NCBI GenBank assembly: GCA_004124875.1
Contig: SCKJ01000003.1
Location: 329,105 to 393,104 of the forward strand
Source: Fidelibacterota bacterium
GTDB taxonomy: Bacteria; Fidelibacterota; Marinisomatia; SCGC-AAA003-L08; TS1B11
Length of the DNA: 64,000 nt
Direction of reading: 5' to 3'
Position 1 is the stretch's first letter. The number at the start of each line of letters is the position of its first letter. A program made the translations under genes and the position numbers. This document shows positions 9,104 to 17,134 of the stretch, one piece after another. Below the pieces are notes generated by a model. That model was not told where the DNA came from. It did no database searches and was given only the letters and a program-made list of their open reading frames with translations.

Positions 9104-10140
9104 GTCGTTTCCTTAAATGTATGTTCGTGTACCGCCGCTACCAGCGCCTTCATATGATCCGGGGGGACATCGGGCGTGATGCCGTGTCCCAGATTAAAGA
9201 TGTGACCGGGCTGTGAGCCGTGACTGTCCAGAACGGCACGGGCCTCTGTCCGGATCGTCTGCATGTCAGTTATTAAAATGGCGGGATCGAGATTGCCCTG
9301 CAAGACAAAATCTTGACCAAACTTCTCACGATAGAAGCCAAGCGATTGAGACCCATCGACGCCGAGGATCTTAAACTGGTCGACCTCCTCTTTAGTGAGC
9401 CATTGGCTGGCCCCCTTGGGAAAAAAAATGACCGGGCCGGGCTCCAATTCAACGGCGATGCGTTTGAGGTACGGCAGAGCGGCCCGGCGGAAATCGGCCT
9501 CATTAAGCATGCCCGCCCAGGAATCAAACAGCTGCACGGCGTCCGCTCCATTTGCCAGCTGCGCTTGGAGATGATCGATAACGCCATCGGTGATGCGGTC
9601 CATTATTTTGCCGAATAGAGCCGGATCGCTGTCCAGGAGTACGCGAATGGCGGAAAACCCGCCTTTGGAATTGCCCCCTTCGATGGCGTAGGAGGCCAAT
9701 GTCCACGGTGCGCCGGCAAATCCCAGCAGGGCCACCTCCGGCGGCAGCTCCTTGCGCAGGATCGATAGTGTCTCATAGACATAGCCGAGGGAATCGGTGA
9801 CCGGCTCATGGGACAGCGACTCAAAATCTTCCGCAGTCCTGATGGATCGCGCCAGCACCGGCCCTTTGTCCTCCACTATCTCGTAAGAGACGCCAAGCGC
9901 TGCGAGCAAGACGAGGATATCCGAAAATATGATGGCCGCATCCAGTCCATACCGGCGCATGGGCTGCAGGGTTACTTCAACGGCCAGCGCGGGCGTTTCC
10001 ACCATTTCCTTGAAGGCATGCCGCTTGCGCAGCGCCCGGTACTCCGGCAGGTACCTGCCCGCCTGCCGCATCACCCAGATGGGACGGCGCGGAGTCGGCC
10101 TCAGGGCCAGTGTATCCATGAATAAATTTCCCGTGCTCAC
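9100..10140 (-). CDS. hemE: uroporphyrinogen decarboxylase
   Basis: HemE removes four carboxyl groups from uroporphyrinogen III to give coproporphyrinogen III. The 346-residue product has both family signatures: RPIWVMRQAGRYLPEYR near the N-terminus, and GFAGAPWTLASYAIEG in the middle. The conserved NLGHGI segment lies near the C-terminus. It overlaps hemD and hemN by four bases each. Confidence 0.97.
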   Translation of the reverse strand: MSTGNLFMDTLALRPTPRRPIWVMRQAGRYLPEYRALRKRHAFKEMVETPALAVEVTLQPMRRYGLDAAIIFSDILVLLAALGVSYEIVEDKGPVLARSIRTAEDFESLSHEPVTDSLGYVYETLSILRKELPPEVALLGFAGAPWTLASYAIEGGNSKGGFSAIRVLLDSDPALFGKIMDRITDGVIDHLQAQLANGADAVQLFDSWAGMLNEADFRRAALPYLKRIAVELEPGPVIFFPKGASQWLTKEEVDQFKILGVDGSQSLGFYREKFGQDFVLQGNLDPAILITDMQTIRTEARAVLDSHGSQPGHIFNLGHGITPDVPPDHMKALVAAVHEHTFKETT

Positions 10141-10841
10141 GCGATCGCCCCGTATCTGTCCAGCAATTCTGCGACTAGGAGCTCGGCATCTCCGCTGCCG
10201 GTAAACTCAACGTCCAGGCCTGAGGCGGCACAGGCCTGCATGGTGACCGGCCCTATGGCGGCAATGCGTGGGGCCGGTGAAATGGCCCCCGACAGCTCCT
10301 GCCAGACGGCGGCGGCCGAGGGAGAGCCCAAAACGACGATGTCCGGTTGATCGCCGTGCTCCAACTGGCGCCTGATTTTATCAATGCCGCGTGGCCGGGT
10401 CTCATAAACCACGGGACTGAAGTGCCTGATTTCCGCTGATCGAAAATATTTAAGGAGGGTGTCCCCACCAAGTTTGCCACGCGGGTAGATCAGAGGTTGC
10501 CTGGGCGGCGCGGCCTCAAGCAGATCGATCATTCCCTGGGCATCATGCTGCGGCGGAACGCGCACATTCTCGCACCCCATTTCGCCGAGCGCACGAGCGG
10601 TGGCGGGTCCCACGGCAACCATCGGTGTGGCAGCCAGGGCGACGGCAAAAGGTCTTAACGCCGGCACCGCATTCGTGCTGGTAACGACAACCGATTCTGC
10701 CTCCTCAATATTCCCTGGGTTGATCTGATGGGCCAGCTGGGAGATTTCGATAAAGGGAATGTGCAGCCAATTCAATTGATTTAAATGAGCGCCGGGCGGG
10801 CTAACCAGGCTCCACAGAATCGTAGGTTGCTGATCGTGCAT
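10137..10841 (-). CDS. hemD: uroporphyrinogen-III synthase
   Basis: HemD cyclises hydroxymethylbilane with inversion of ring D. This family is poorly conserved, so the call rests on size (234 residues), two Rossmann-like halves, motifs such as VVVTSTNAV, VAVGPATARAL and VVLGSPSAAAVWQ, and above all its place between hemC and hemE. It begins 8 bp after hemC and overlaps hemE by four bases. Confidence 0.9.
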   Translation of the reverse strand: MHDQQPTILWSLVSPPGAHLNQLNWLHIPFIEISQLAHQINPGNIEEAESVVVTSTNAVPALRPFAVALAATPMVAVGPATARALGEMGCENVRVPPQHDAQGMIDLLEAAPPRQPLIYPRGKLGGDTLLKYFRSAEIRHFSPVVYETRPRGIDKIRRQLEHGDQPDIVVLGSPSAAAVWQELSGAISPAPRIAAIGPVTMQACAASGLDVEFTGSGDAELLVAELLDRYGAIA

Positions 10842-10849
10842 ACCGCGAA

Positions 10850-11731
10850 TTATAATTTGAATTGGCCTGCGATACCGGCAGCCACGGCCGCTGGAGGTTG
10901 ATCCGCCACGATCGACTCATGGACGATTTGTGTTGCCTCTGAGTCTTCAGGGAAATAGCCGGCCCAAACGGACATTTCGCCATTTTCAGGGTAGGCATGG
11001 ACACCCAGCGGCACCGAGCAGCCACCCTCCAGAACGGCAGTGATTTGCCGCTCAATATCGACAGCGGCCCGGGTAGGCCCATCATCCAGCTTAGCCAGCG
11101 CCTCGACGATCTCCGGTCTCGATTCCAGACATTCGACAGCAACTGCCCCTTGCCCGGCGGCTGGAATCATATCCTCAATGGACATCAGGACAACATTTTG
11201 GTCCCTGATCTCAAGGCGGTCAATGGCTGCGGCCGCCACCACCAGCGCATCCGCTCCCTGCTCCGGGACCTTGCGTATTCTGGTCTGGATGTTGCCGCGG
11301 ACATGCTCGATTTTGCAGCCGGGGTACAACATGGCCAACTGACGCTGCCGCCGGATGGAGCCCGTGAGGAAAAAGGGTTGCCTGGGCAAGTCCTCCAATG
11401 AATGGTGCCTGGGGTTGAGCAGCAGCGCATCTTCCGCCCGCCCTCTGGGAAGCACTGCGCCCAGGCAAAAGGGGGGCAAGGTGCGCACGGCCATATCCTT
11501 CAGACTGTGCACCGCTATGTCGATCTCACCGTCCACCAGTGCCTGTTCCAACTCTTTCGTGAAATATCCCGTGGTTGGCAGGCTGGACAGTGGCGTGGTG
11601 GGGTCTTTGTCACCCAAAGTCTTGATCACGCAGATGTCGATGGGCATAACGGGGAAGCGTTGGCGAAGCGCCTGCTTGACGGTTTCAGCCTGCCACAGGG
11701 CCAGGGGCGACCCTCGGGTGCCAAGCCTCAT
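10850..11731 (-). CDS. hemC: hydroxymethylbilane synthase (porphobilinogen deaminase)
   Basis: HemC polymerises four porphobilinogens into hydroxymethylbilane. The sequence opens MRLGTRGSPLALWQAETVK, has VHSLKDMAV carrying the essential aspartate region, and LEGGCSVPLGVHAY carrying the cysteine that holds the dipyrromethane cofactor. I choose ATG 11731 (293 residues), 13 bp after the hemA stop; the frame is open 25 codons further upstream, but those residues lie inside hemA and do not resemble the family. Confidence 0.96.
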   Translation of the reverse strand: MRLGTRGSPLALWQAETVKQALRQRFPVMPIDICVIKTLGDKDPTTPLSSLPTTGYFTKELEQALVDGEIDIAVHSLKDMAVRTLPPFCLGAVLPRGRAEDALLLNPRHHSLEDLPRQPFFLTGSIRRQRQLAMLYPGCKIEHVRGNIQTRIRKVPEQGADALVVAAAAIDRLEIRDQNVVLMSIEDMIPAAGQGAVAVECLESRPEIVEALAKLDDGPTRAAVDIERQITAVLEGGCSVPLGVHAYPENGEMSVWAGYFPEDSEATQIVHESIVADQPPAAVAAGIAGQFKL

Positions 11732-11744
11732 TTTGAGATCGGGA

Positions 11745-12980
11745 TCAGTTGAGGGAGGCGTCAAGATATTCCTCCATGGCCAGAGTGCTCTTCTCTGCCT
11801 GGCCACAAAGAATCTCGATCGGCATAACAGCCAACCTTTTCACAAGCCGCTGTGACAGCTGCTCCAGCACCGGCAGCAGGGCGGGATCCATATCCTCAAC
11901 GGCCCGTGCCAGCTCCTCCTGCCTGATAAGTTCATACTCTTCCCGCAGCTGCACGATGGACGGCGAGGCCATGTCGAGAATTTGCCGGTACTGGAAGGCC
12001 AGCATTTCTTCGGAGATAATGGCTTCGGCTTGTGGGACCTCGCCGGTTCTGGCCACCATCGATTTATCGAGATGGTTCTGAATGGTGTCGATGTCCACTC
12101 GAACGACATTTTTGCGCTCATGGACAGCCGCGCCAATATTGGCCGGCACTGACAGGTCGAGGAACAACTGCTTGGCATCGCTATCGGGCACCATATTCTC
12201 ATCAATGAGAATCTTGCCCGCGGCGGTGCAGGTGATAATGATGTCGTGTTTGTCAATTTCGCCCGGCAGCTCGGTGAGGGGCATATAATGACCGTTGATC
12301 AACTCAGCGTAGGCCCTGCCCGTCGACTCCGTGCGATTCATCACCGTCAACCGATTGAGCCCTTTGCTCATGAGATTGTAGACCACATCGCGTCCCATAT
12401 CGCCGGTGCCGACCACCAGGGCCGAACAGTCGCGGAGCGTCCCGAAGTACTCTTTTGCCATGAGCAGGGCCGTGTAGGCCACCGATGCTGCGCCGTTGGA
12501 AATACCCGTTTCCGCGCGAACCCTTTTGCCCGCCTTGAAGGAGCCCTGGCAAAGTTTGGAGAGTAGCGGAGAGAGCTGCCCCGCGTCGGTGCTCCTGCGG
12601 ATGGACTCCTTAATCTGGCTGGCAATCTGGATATCGCCCATGACCATCGAGTCGAGACCAGAGGTGAGCCTGAACAGGTGCCGAACCACTTGCCATCCAT
12701 CCAGGGCCACAAAGTGATCGCTTATTGTGCCGCTACCGGTCTGGAAATAATCCGTGAGAATCTGAAGCGCCAAAGCCTGGCTGCCCCCGTCGAAGATGAC
12801 TTCAGTCCGGTTGCAGGTGGAGATGACAAGGATGCCCTGAAACTTTCCGGAAGCGCTGAAGCTCGACAGCAGCTCGCCATGCTCTTCATCGCCGAGCGCA
12901 TACTGGCCACGCACCTGCTGGCTCTGGCCGTGATGGCTGACTCCGAGAAAGTGCAGCGACGCGAGAAGTGATTTATTCAT
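11745..12980 (-). CDS. hemA: glutamyl-tRNA reductase
   Basis: HemA reduces glutamyl-tRNA to glutamate-1-semialdehyde, the committed step of the C5 route. The 411-residue protein begins MNKSLLASLHFLGVSHH; it has the active-site cysteine in ISTCNRTEVIF, the GLDSMVMGD substrate region, the NADPH-binding ALVVGTGDMGRDVV, and the C-terminal dimerisation helix. I take ATG 12980, which is preceded by GGTGAG at suitable spacing, instead of a TTG at 13001. It is the first gene of the operon, so the promoter should lie between 12980 and 13202. Confidence 0.96.
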   Translation of the reverse strand: MNKSLLASLHFLGVSHHGQSQQVRGQYALGDEEHGELLSSFSASGKFQGILVISTCNRTEVIFDGGSQALALQILTDYFQTGSGTISDHFVALDGWQVVRHLFRLTSGLDSMVMGDIQIASQIKESIRRSTDAGQLSPLLSKLCQGSFKAGKRVRAETGISNGAASVAYTALLMAKEYFGTLRDCSALVVGTGDMGRDVVYNLMSKGLNRLTVMNRTESTGRAYAELINGHYMPLTELPGEIDKHDIIITCTAAGKILIDENMVPDSDAKQLFLDLSVPANIGAAVHERKNVVRVDIDTIQNHLDKSMVARTGEVPQAEAIISEEMLAFQYRQILDMASPSIVQLREEYELIRQEELARAVEDMDPALLPVLEQLSQRLVKRLAVMPIEILCGQAEKSTLAMEEYLDASLN

Positions 12981-13125
12981 GTACTCACCGGGATTAGGCA
13001 ATCATGGGTCATCTGTTAATCTGGACGGGAATATATATAGCCTATGTGAAGCCTGCATGAACGGAACCTGAAATCTGAGAGAAATAATGGACGCCATTGC
13101 AGGAGACTCCCGATAGCTGAGTATG

Positions 13126-13155
13126 GAAAATTGACGATTGAAAATTGAAAATTAA
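13126..13155. repeat. short AT-rich direct repeat upstream of hemA
   Basis: Three near-identical 9-mers, GAAAATTGA at 13126 and 13140 and GAAAATTAA at 13147, lie between the broken DUF1326 gene and hemA. The last two overlap. This kind of AT-rich tandem motif is often a regulatory protein site or a slipped repeat; nothing here decides which. Confidence 0.5.
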
Positions 13156-13201
13156 TAACTGATTTCCGTTCATCACCCATCGCTCGCTGCTCACCGTATG
13201 A

Positions 13202-13816
13202 TTACGGGCCTTGCCAACTGCTCTGCATGGCAATTGCGGTGCGGCCCGGATAACTGAAGCTGAGTCCAGCGGCCTGCACGTCGAAGGTCTTACTTGAAAA
13301 GTGATCCTCGCGCTTGGCGATCATCCCGTCCGGCAATAATATACTGGCCCGGTGCTATATCCCCGTCACCGGATTGAGAATAGGATCGAACGCCACTTCG
13401 ATCACCTCCCCGACGCGGAAGTGACTGTGCTTGCCGTCGAATTTAAATTCGAGCGGCGCCGTAAGCACTTCGAGTCCGTTCGTTATGGTGGACATGAAGA
13501 TACCCATGGGCCCGCCGGCCTTGCCGGTGGCAATCGCTTCCAGCGCCTCACGCTTGGCCCCCTCCGCCCGCTCGTCGAGATAGATGACTCCTCGCCCGTT
13601 TTGCTCATGCAAGGGGCCGGGCCATAGCGCCCCCAGCGCCCACCCCAGGCCATCGAGCGATTCGTCGCCGTAGTTGCCATCGACAACGCGATATGCCAGG
13701 GCAGCCTCGCATGTGCCATAGGTTGGCGGCGACTCGAACGTGCAAGGGCAGCCCCAGTTGCAATTGCAGGCCATCAAATGCTCGATATTGAGTTTCCACT
13801 CGACAGGTTTCCCCAT
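13202..13816 (-). pseudogene. DUF1326 protein interrupted by an in-frame amber stop
   Basis: The frame begins MGKPVEWKLNIEHLMACNCNWG and contains CNCNWGCPC, typical of DUF1326. It reads for 153 codons to FDPILNPVTGI and meets TAG at 13355-13357. The same frame then continues without a shift for another 50 residues (HRASILLPDGMIAKRED to IAMQSSWQGP) and ends at TAA 13202-13204. The tail is typical of the family and the restored length of about 203 residues is the normal family size. A single GAG-to-TAG change would explain it. It could be a fresh nonsense mutation, a sequencing error, or less likely readthrough. The DUF2182 partner lies immediately upstream. Confidence 0.85.
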
Positions 13817-13831
13817 TTCACCTACCTCCCG

Positions 13832-14557
13832 TTATTTGACCAACATGTTCCAATCGACTGCCATGCCTGCGCCGATTATGATGAGCGCCACTCCTGACAG
13901 CAAAGCAACGCGTTCGCCCCACGGCGAGACATTCTCGAAAAAAATCAGCAGGGCAATCAGGCCCATCCATACCGGGTCCATCATGCCCAGCGCTATCATG
14001 GCCAGCATCAATCCCCAGCAGCAGCCCATGCAGTAAAAGCCGTGATGCGCGCCCATCCGGAGGGCGCCCCGCAGGCCGTCGTGCCAATGAGCCATGAAAA
14101 ACTGGATTGGCGCGCGGCAGTGGCCCAAGCAGAGCGCCTTCCACCGGGTCAGCTGATATGCGCCCGCGACGATCAGGGCGCTACCGACGATGGGTTGGCC
14201 CCACCCGCCCATGGTCACATTCGTGACAGTGTTCAACAGGGCGACACCGGCCCCAGCCAACGCCCACGCTCCAAGGTAACCGGCCACAAACAGTGCTGTC
14301 GGCGCCGGGCGGTATCCGAACTGCGTTCTGGACGGCGCGACAGTCGCGAACAACCAGACGGCCGGCATCACCGAGGGCAGCATCATGGCCGCCATCATCA
14401 CGGTCCAGACCCCTATGAAGCCCAAAAACCCCAGGGCCATTCCATCCGCCATACGCAGGCTGGCGATCCATGCGCCGGCCGATGCGATCAACAGACTGCC
14501 GCCGAGCATTATTTTCAGGCGGATTGGGATGATCGCCGGGCGCGTCAAGTTATTCAC
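13832..14557 (-). CDS. DUF2182 integral membrane protein, putative metal-binding
   Basis: The 241-residue product has about six transmembrane segments and the two family hallmarks: WTVMMAAMMLPSVMP in the first half, and a cysteine/histidine block CLGHCRAPIQFF followed by GAHHGFYCMGCCWGLM. These are thought to bind a metal ion. The start is GTG, because an in-frame TAG lies three codons upstream and no ATG is available before residue 17. DUF2182 and DUF1326 genes commonly sit side by side, as here (15 bp apart), but the pair has no established function. Confidence 0.88.
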   Translation of the reverse strand: MNNLTRPAIIPIRLKIMLGGSLLIASAGAWIASLRMADGMALGFLGFIGVWTVMMAAMMLPSVMPAVWLFATVAPSRTQFGYRPAPTALFVAGYLGAWALAGAGVALLNTVTNVTMGGWGQPIVGSALIVAGAYQLTRWKALCLGHCRAPIQFFMAHWHDGLRGALRMGAHHGFYCMGCCWGLMLAMIALGMMDPVWMGLIALLIFFENVSPWGERVALLSGVALIIIGAGMAVDWNMLVK

Positions 14558-14563
14558 GCGGCA

Positions 14564-14715
14564 CTATGCCCACACTGAGGCGAAACCTGGCTTGAACGGG
14601 CCATCAATTAGCTTCACGATGACGAAGGCGATGCCGCCGTAGAAGGCCGCCACCCGGAAGAGCGCCGGCGGCGGAGCTCGGCGATGAAGGCGGATAGTCT
14701 GGACTGTTCTGGCAT
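14564..14715 (-). pseudogene. decayed N-terminus of a TPR/adenylate-cyclase-type membrane protein
   Basis: On the minus strand, ATG at 14715 starts MPEQSRLSAFIAELRRRR. After a one-base frame change the sequence continues VAAFYGGIAFVIVKLIDG and stops at 14564. Joined, these match the common N-terminal signature of TPR/cyclase-type signalling proteins (AELRRRxVFRVAAxYxxxAFVIVQ). Only about 45 codons survive, so this is a relic. Confidence 0.55.
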
Positions 14716-14721
14716 CGTGGC

Positions 14722-15479
14722 GTGATGAGTTACCGAGAGAATGTAAGGGATATTTGGAGGGATAGCAAAGGGCGGGCAGGTTATAAAAAATATCGGCCGA
14801 TGGCAGTCAAACCGATGTTAGCGATCTACACCCGGCAGCACTGCTCCAATTCCAGGACATTCACTGAATATCTTGCCTCGGATGGGCATGCAATGGACAT
14901 TTTATCCGGCACTACACAGACCCAGGGTTCCAGCGGCCGGGACTCCTGCGCCAGAAAACCGCCGGGTATTCCGCCGGAAGGGACTGTTGTGCGGCCCGTC
15001 ACCCAAAATCTCCGTAAAGAGATAGATGCATTCAAACCTATTTTGAATAATATTCCGGTGGGACTTGTTTGCCTGGGCGAGGAATCGGTACCTTGGTGCA
15101 TGCTCAGACGTAAATCCAAAGTCAGATTTCTCGCAATTCTGCTCATGCTGCCGCAGCCTGTGCGGAGAAGGATGCCTGGGTCTCGATCGACCTCATCCAA
15201 TGCCTCGGCAATGCCTGGGAACTGGATTGGATCCAGGCACATCCTGATGAGACTTATCCGGTCTCGGAAAATAGCCGCATCGCCATATTTAAAGCCTACT
15301 TCGCTGATCTCGATCTCCGGATGACGACGGTGGAGATCGGCGTCACTGATGATCTTGCCGAGGCGGCTTGCGATGCCTGCAGCTGCCTGACGGGGAAGCG
15401 GTACTACGCCTCAGTAGATGAGGGCGATATCGAAGCGCTCATTAAACCCGGATTCACCGAGGCATCAGGGCCTCCCTGA
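14722..15479 (+). pseudogene. degenerate coding remnants, C-terminal piece well preserved
   Basis: No intact gene spans this stretch. From 15114 to the TGA at 15477-15479 there is a 121-codon frame with convincing protein character (DAWVSIDLIQCLGNAWELDW, then CDACSCLTGKRYYASVDEGD), but it has no ATG, GTG or TTG before its last third and is cut off by TAA at 15111. Upstream, in another frame, a start near 14803 reads MAVKPMLAIYTRQHCSNSRT, and a later part reads NNIPVGLVCLGEESVPW. I read it as one gene broken by frameshifts. The CSC motif is notable; I do not recognise the family. Confidence 0.45.
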
Positions 15480-15637
15480 CCGCCAGCGGTACCAGCCGTG
15501 TGTGTTCTCACCAGGGTCGGGTTACCCCCAAATAATGACATTTAGGTTCTCCTGAATTTTTTCCGGCGCGCCGTGATATTATATTAATCTCATATGACGA
15601 GAATGTGTCGTCAATGAATACAGTGAAAAAAGGTATC

Positions 15638-16909
15638 ATGATCAAATTTTTTCGTCTCTGGTTTGTCGCACTATTGCCCTTCGCTTCAAATGCGCAGGTA
15701 GAGAGCCTGACGGTAATGACATACAACATGCTCAATTTCCCCAGCAACAGCAGCGCTCGGACAGAGCACTTTAAAAACGTGCTGCAAGAGATTCAGCCGG
15801 ATATTTTTGTGGCGCAGGAAATCGAATCGGAGCTGGGTGTAAATATTATTTTGAGCAATATTCTGCACGCCTTTTCACTGGAATACGAGGCCGGGGATTT
15901 TGTCCAGGTAGCCTCTCTGAATAATGCGGTCTTCTATAGGCGGGATCGAGTCACACTGGAGTCGACCCTCTCCCTCAGCACAGACCTGCGCGAGATTAAT
16001 GGCTATGAATTTTCAATCGATAACCATGCAGATTCGACATTTAGATGGACCCTCTTCGCAACCCATCTAAAGGCATCTATCGGTTCTAAATTTGCCCGGC
16101 GCCGGTGGACAGAGGTGGCTCGTCTCCGGGCCTATATTGTCGGCCAGGACTCAACCTATCATTATGGGTTTGCCGGAGATTTCAATTTTTACGATGCCGC
16201 CGAGCCCGGCTATACTTTGCTGATGGACAGCATGTCGGTCGAATTAATCGATCCCCTCAATGCCCGCGGAGATTGGCATGACAATTCGGCCTATGCAGGC
16301 GTGCATACGCAATCGCCATGTGTCGATCAAACAGGTTGTGTTGGAGCAAATGGCGGCCTGGATGACCGCTTCGATTTTATTCTGCTGTCGCATCAGATGT
16401 TTGGCTCCGGATACCCGCTGACCTATGTAGCAGGATCATACGAAGCGTTTGGAAATGATGGGCAGCATTTCAACAAGAACATCAACGACGCTCCAGTGAA
16501 TGAAGGCATACCAAACGGTATGGCGAATGCTCTGTTTGGCGCGTCCGATCATTTGCCGGTCATCCTGCGGCTGTCCTATCCCGCCGTAAGTGCCACAGTG
16601 GACATTTTGGCCGATGCGCAGGTGTTGCCGGGCCAGCCACAGCTGCTGAGTAACTACCCGAACCCGTTCAATCCGTATACTTATGTTCGATTTGAAATCC
16701 TGAAATCCACTCCCATGACGCTGACGGTTTACAACTTGCTGGGACAGGAGATGGCCCGCCTTCACGAAGGCTCGATCAATGGCGGCTTTCATGAAATTAT
16801 CTGGAACGGCAGAGATGGGGCAGGTCAATCGGTCGCTTCCGGTTTATATATAGCAGTGCTTGTTTTGCCCAATGTCACCCAAACCATCAAGATGGTATTA
16901 CTCAAATAA
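15638..16909 (+). CDS. secreted endonuclease/exonuclease/phosphatase-fold protein with C-terminal sorting domain
   Basis: I start at ATG 15638, which follows AAAGG closely and opens a clean signal peptide (MIKFFRLWFVALLPFASNAQ); in-frame starts at 15614 and 15605 are alternatives. Residues about 20-310 carry the EEP fold: LTVMTYNMLNF, QEIQPDIFVAQEIE, LFATHLKA, FAGDFNFYD and the final catalytic GASDHLPVILRL. Members hydrolyse phosphodiesters or phosphomonoesters. The last 90 residues form a type IX-like sorting domain (LSNYPNPFNPYTYVRF to IKMVLLK), predicting export to the surface or medium. Substrate unknown. Confidence 0.85.
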   Translation: MIKFFRLWFVALLPFASNAQVESLTVMTYNMLNFPSNSSARTEHFKNVLQEIQPDIFVAQEIESELGVNIILSNILHAFSLEYEAGDFVQVASLNNAVFYRRDRVTLESTLSLSTDLREINGYEFSIDNHADSTFRWTLFATHLKASIGSKFARRRWTEVARLRAYIVGQDSTYHYGFAGDFNFYDAAEPGYTLLMDSMSVELIDPLNARGDWHDNSAYAGVHTQSPCVDQTGCVGANGGLDDRFDFILLSHQMFGSGYPLTYVAGSYEAFGNDGQHFNKNINDAPVNEGIPNGMANALFGASDHLPVILRLSYPAVSATVDILADAQVLPGQPQLLSNYPNPFNPYTYVRFEILKSTPMTLTVYNLLGQEMARLHEGSINGGFHEIIWNGRDGAGQSVASGLYIAVLVLPNVTQTIKMVLLK

Positions 16910-17134
16910 GCTTGCGCTGAGCCTGCCCATGGAACGGGTCGCTCACAGTGGTCACTTCCAGCGGTTCCCCGTCGGCATGGCTCGGCAGGACAGTGGGCAG
17001 ATGTGGCGGTTCGAGTGGCGGCGGCGTGCGCGGAGCGGATGTGGGGGCTCTCTGCGGCGGCGTTCGCGGCGGCGCTGGAGGGTCTCTAATCAAGTGCACA
17101 CCGCGCTGCTTCCCGTTTGGAAATCGATTCTTGC

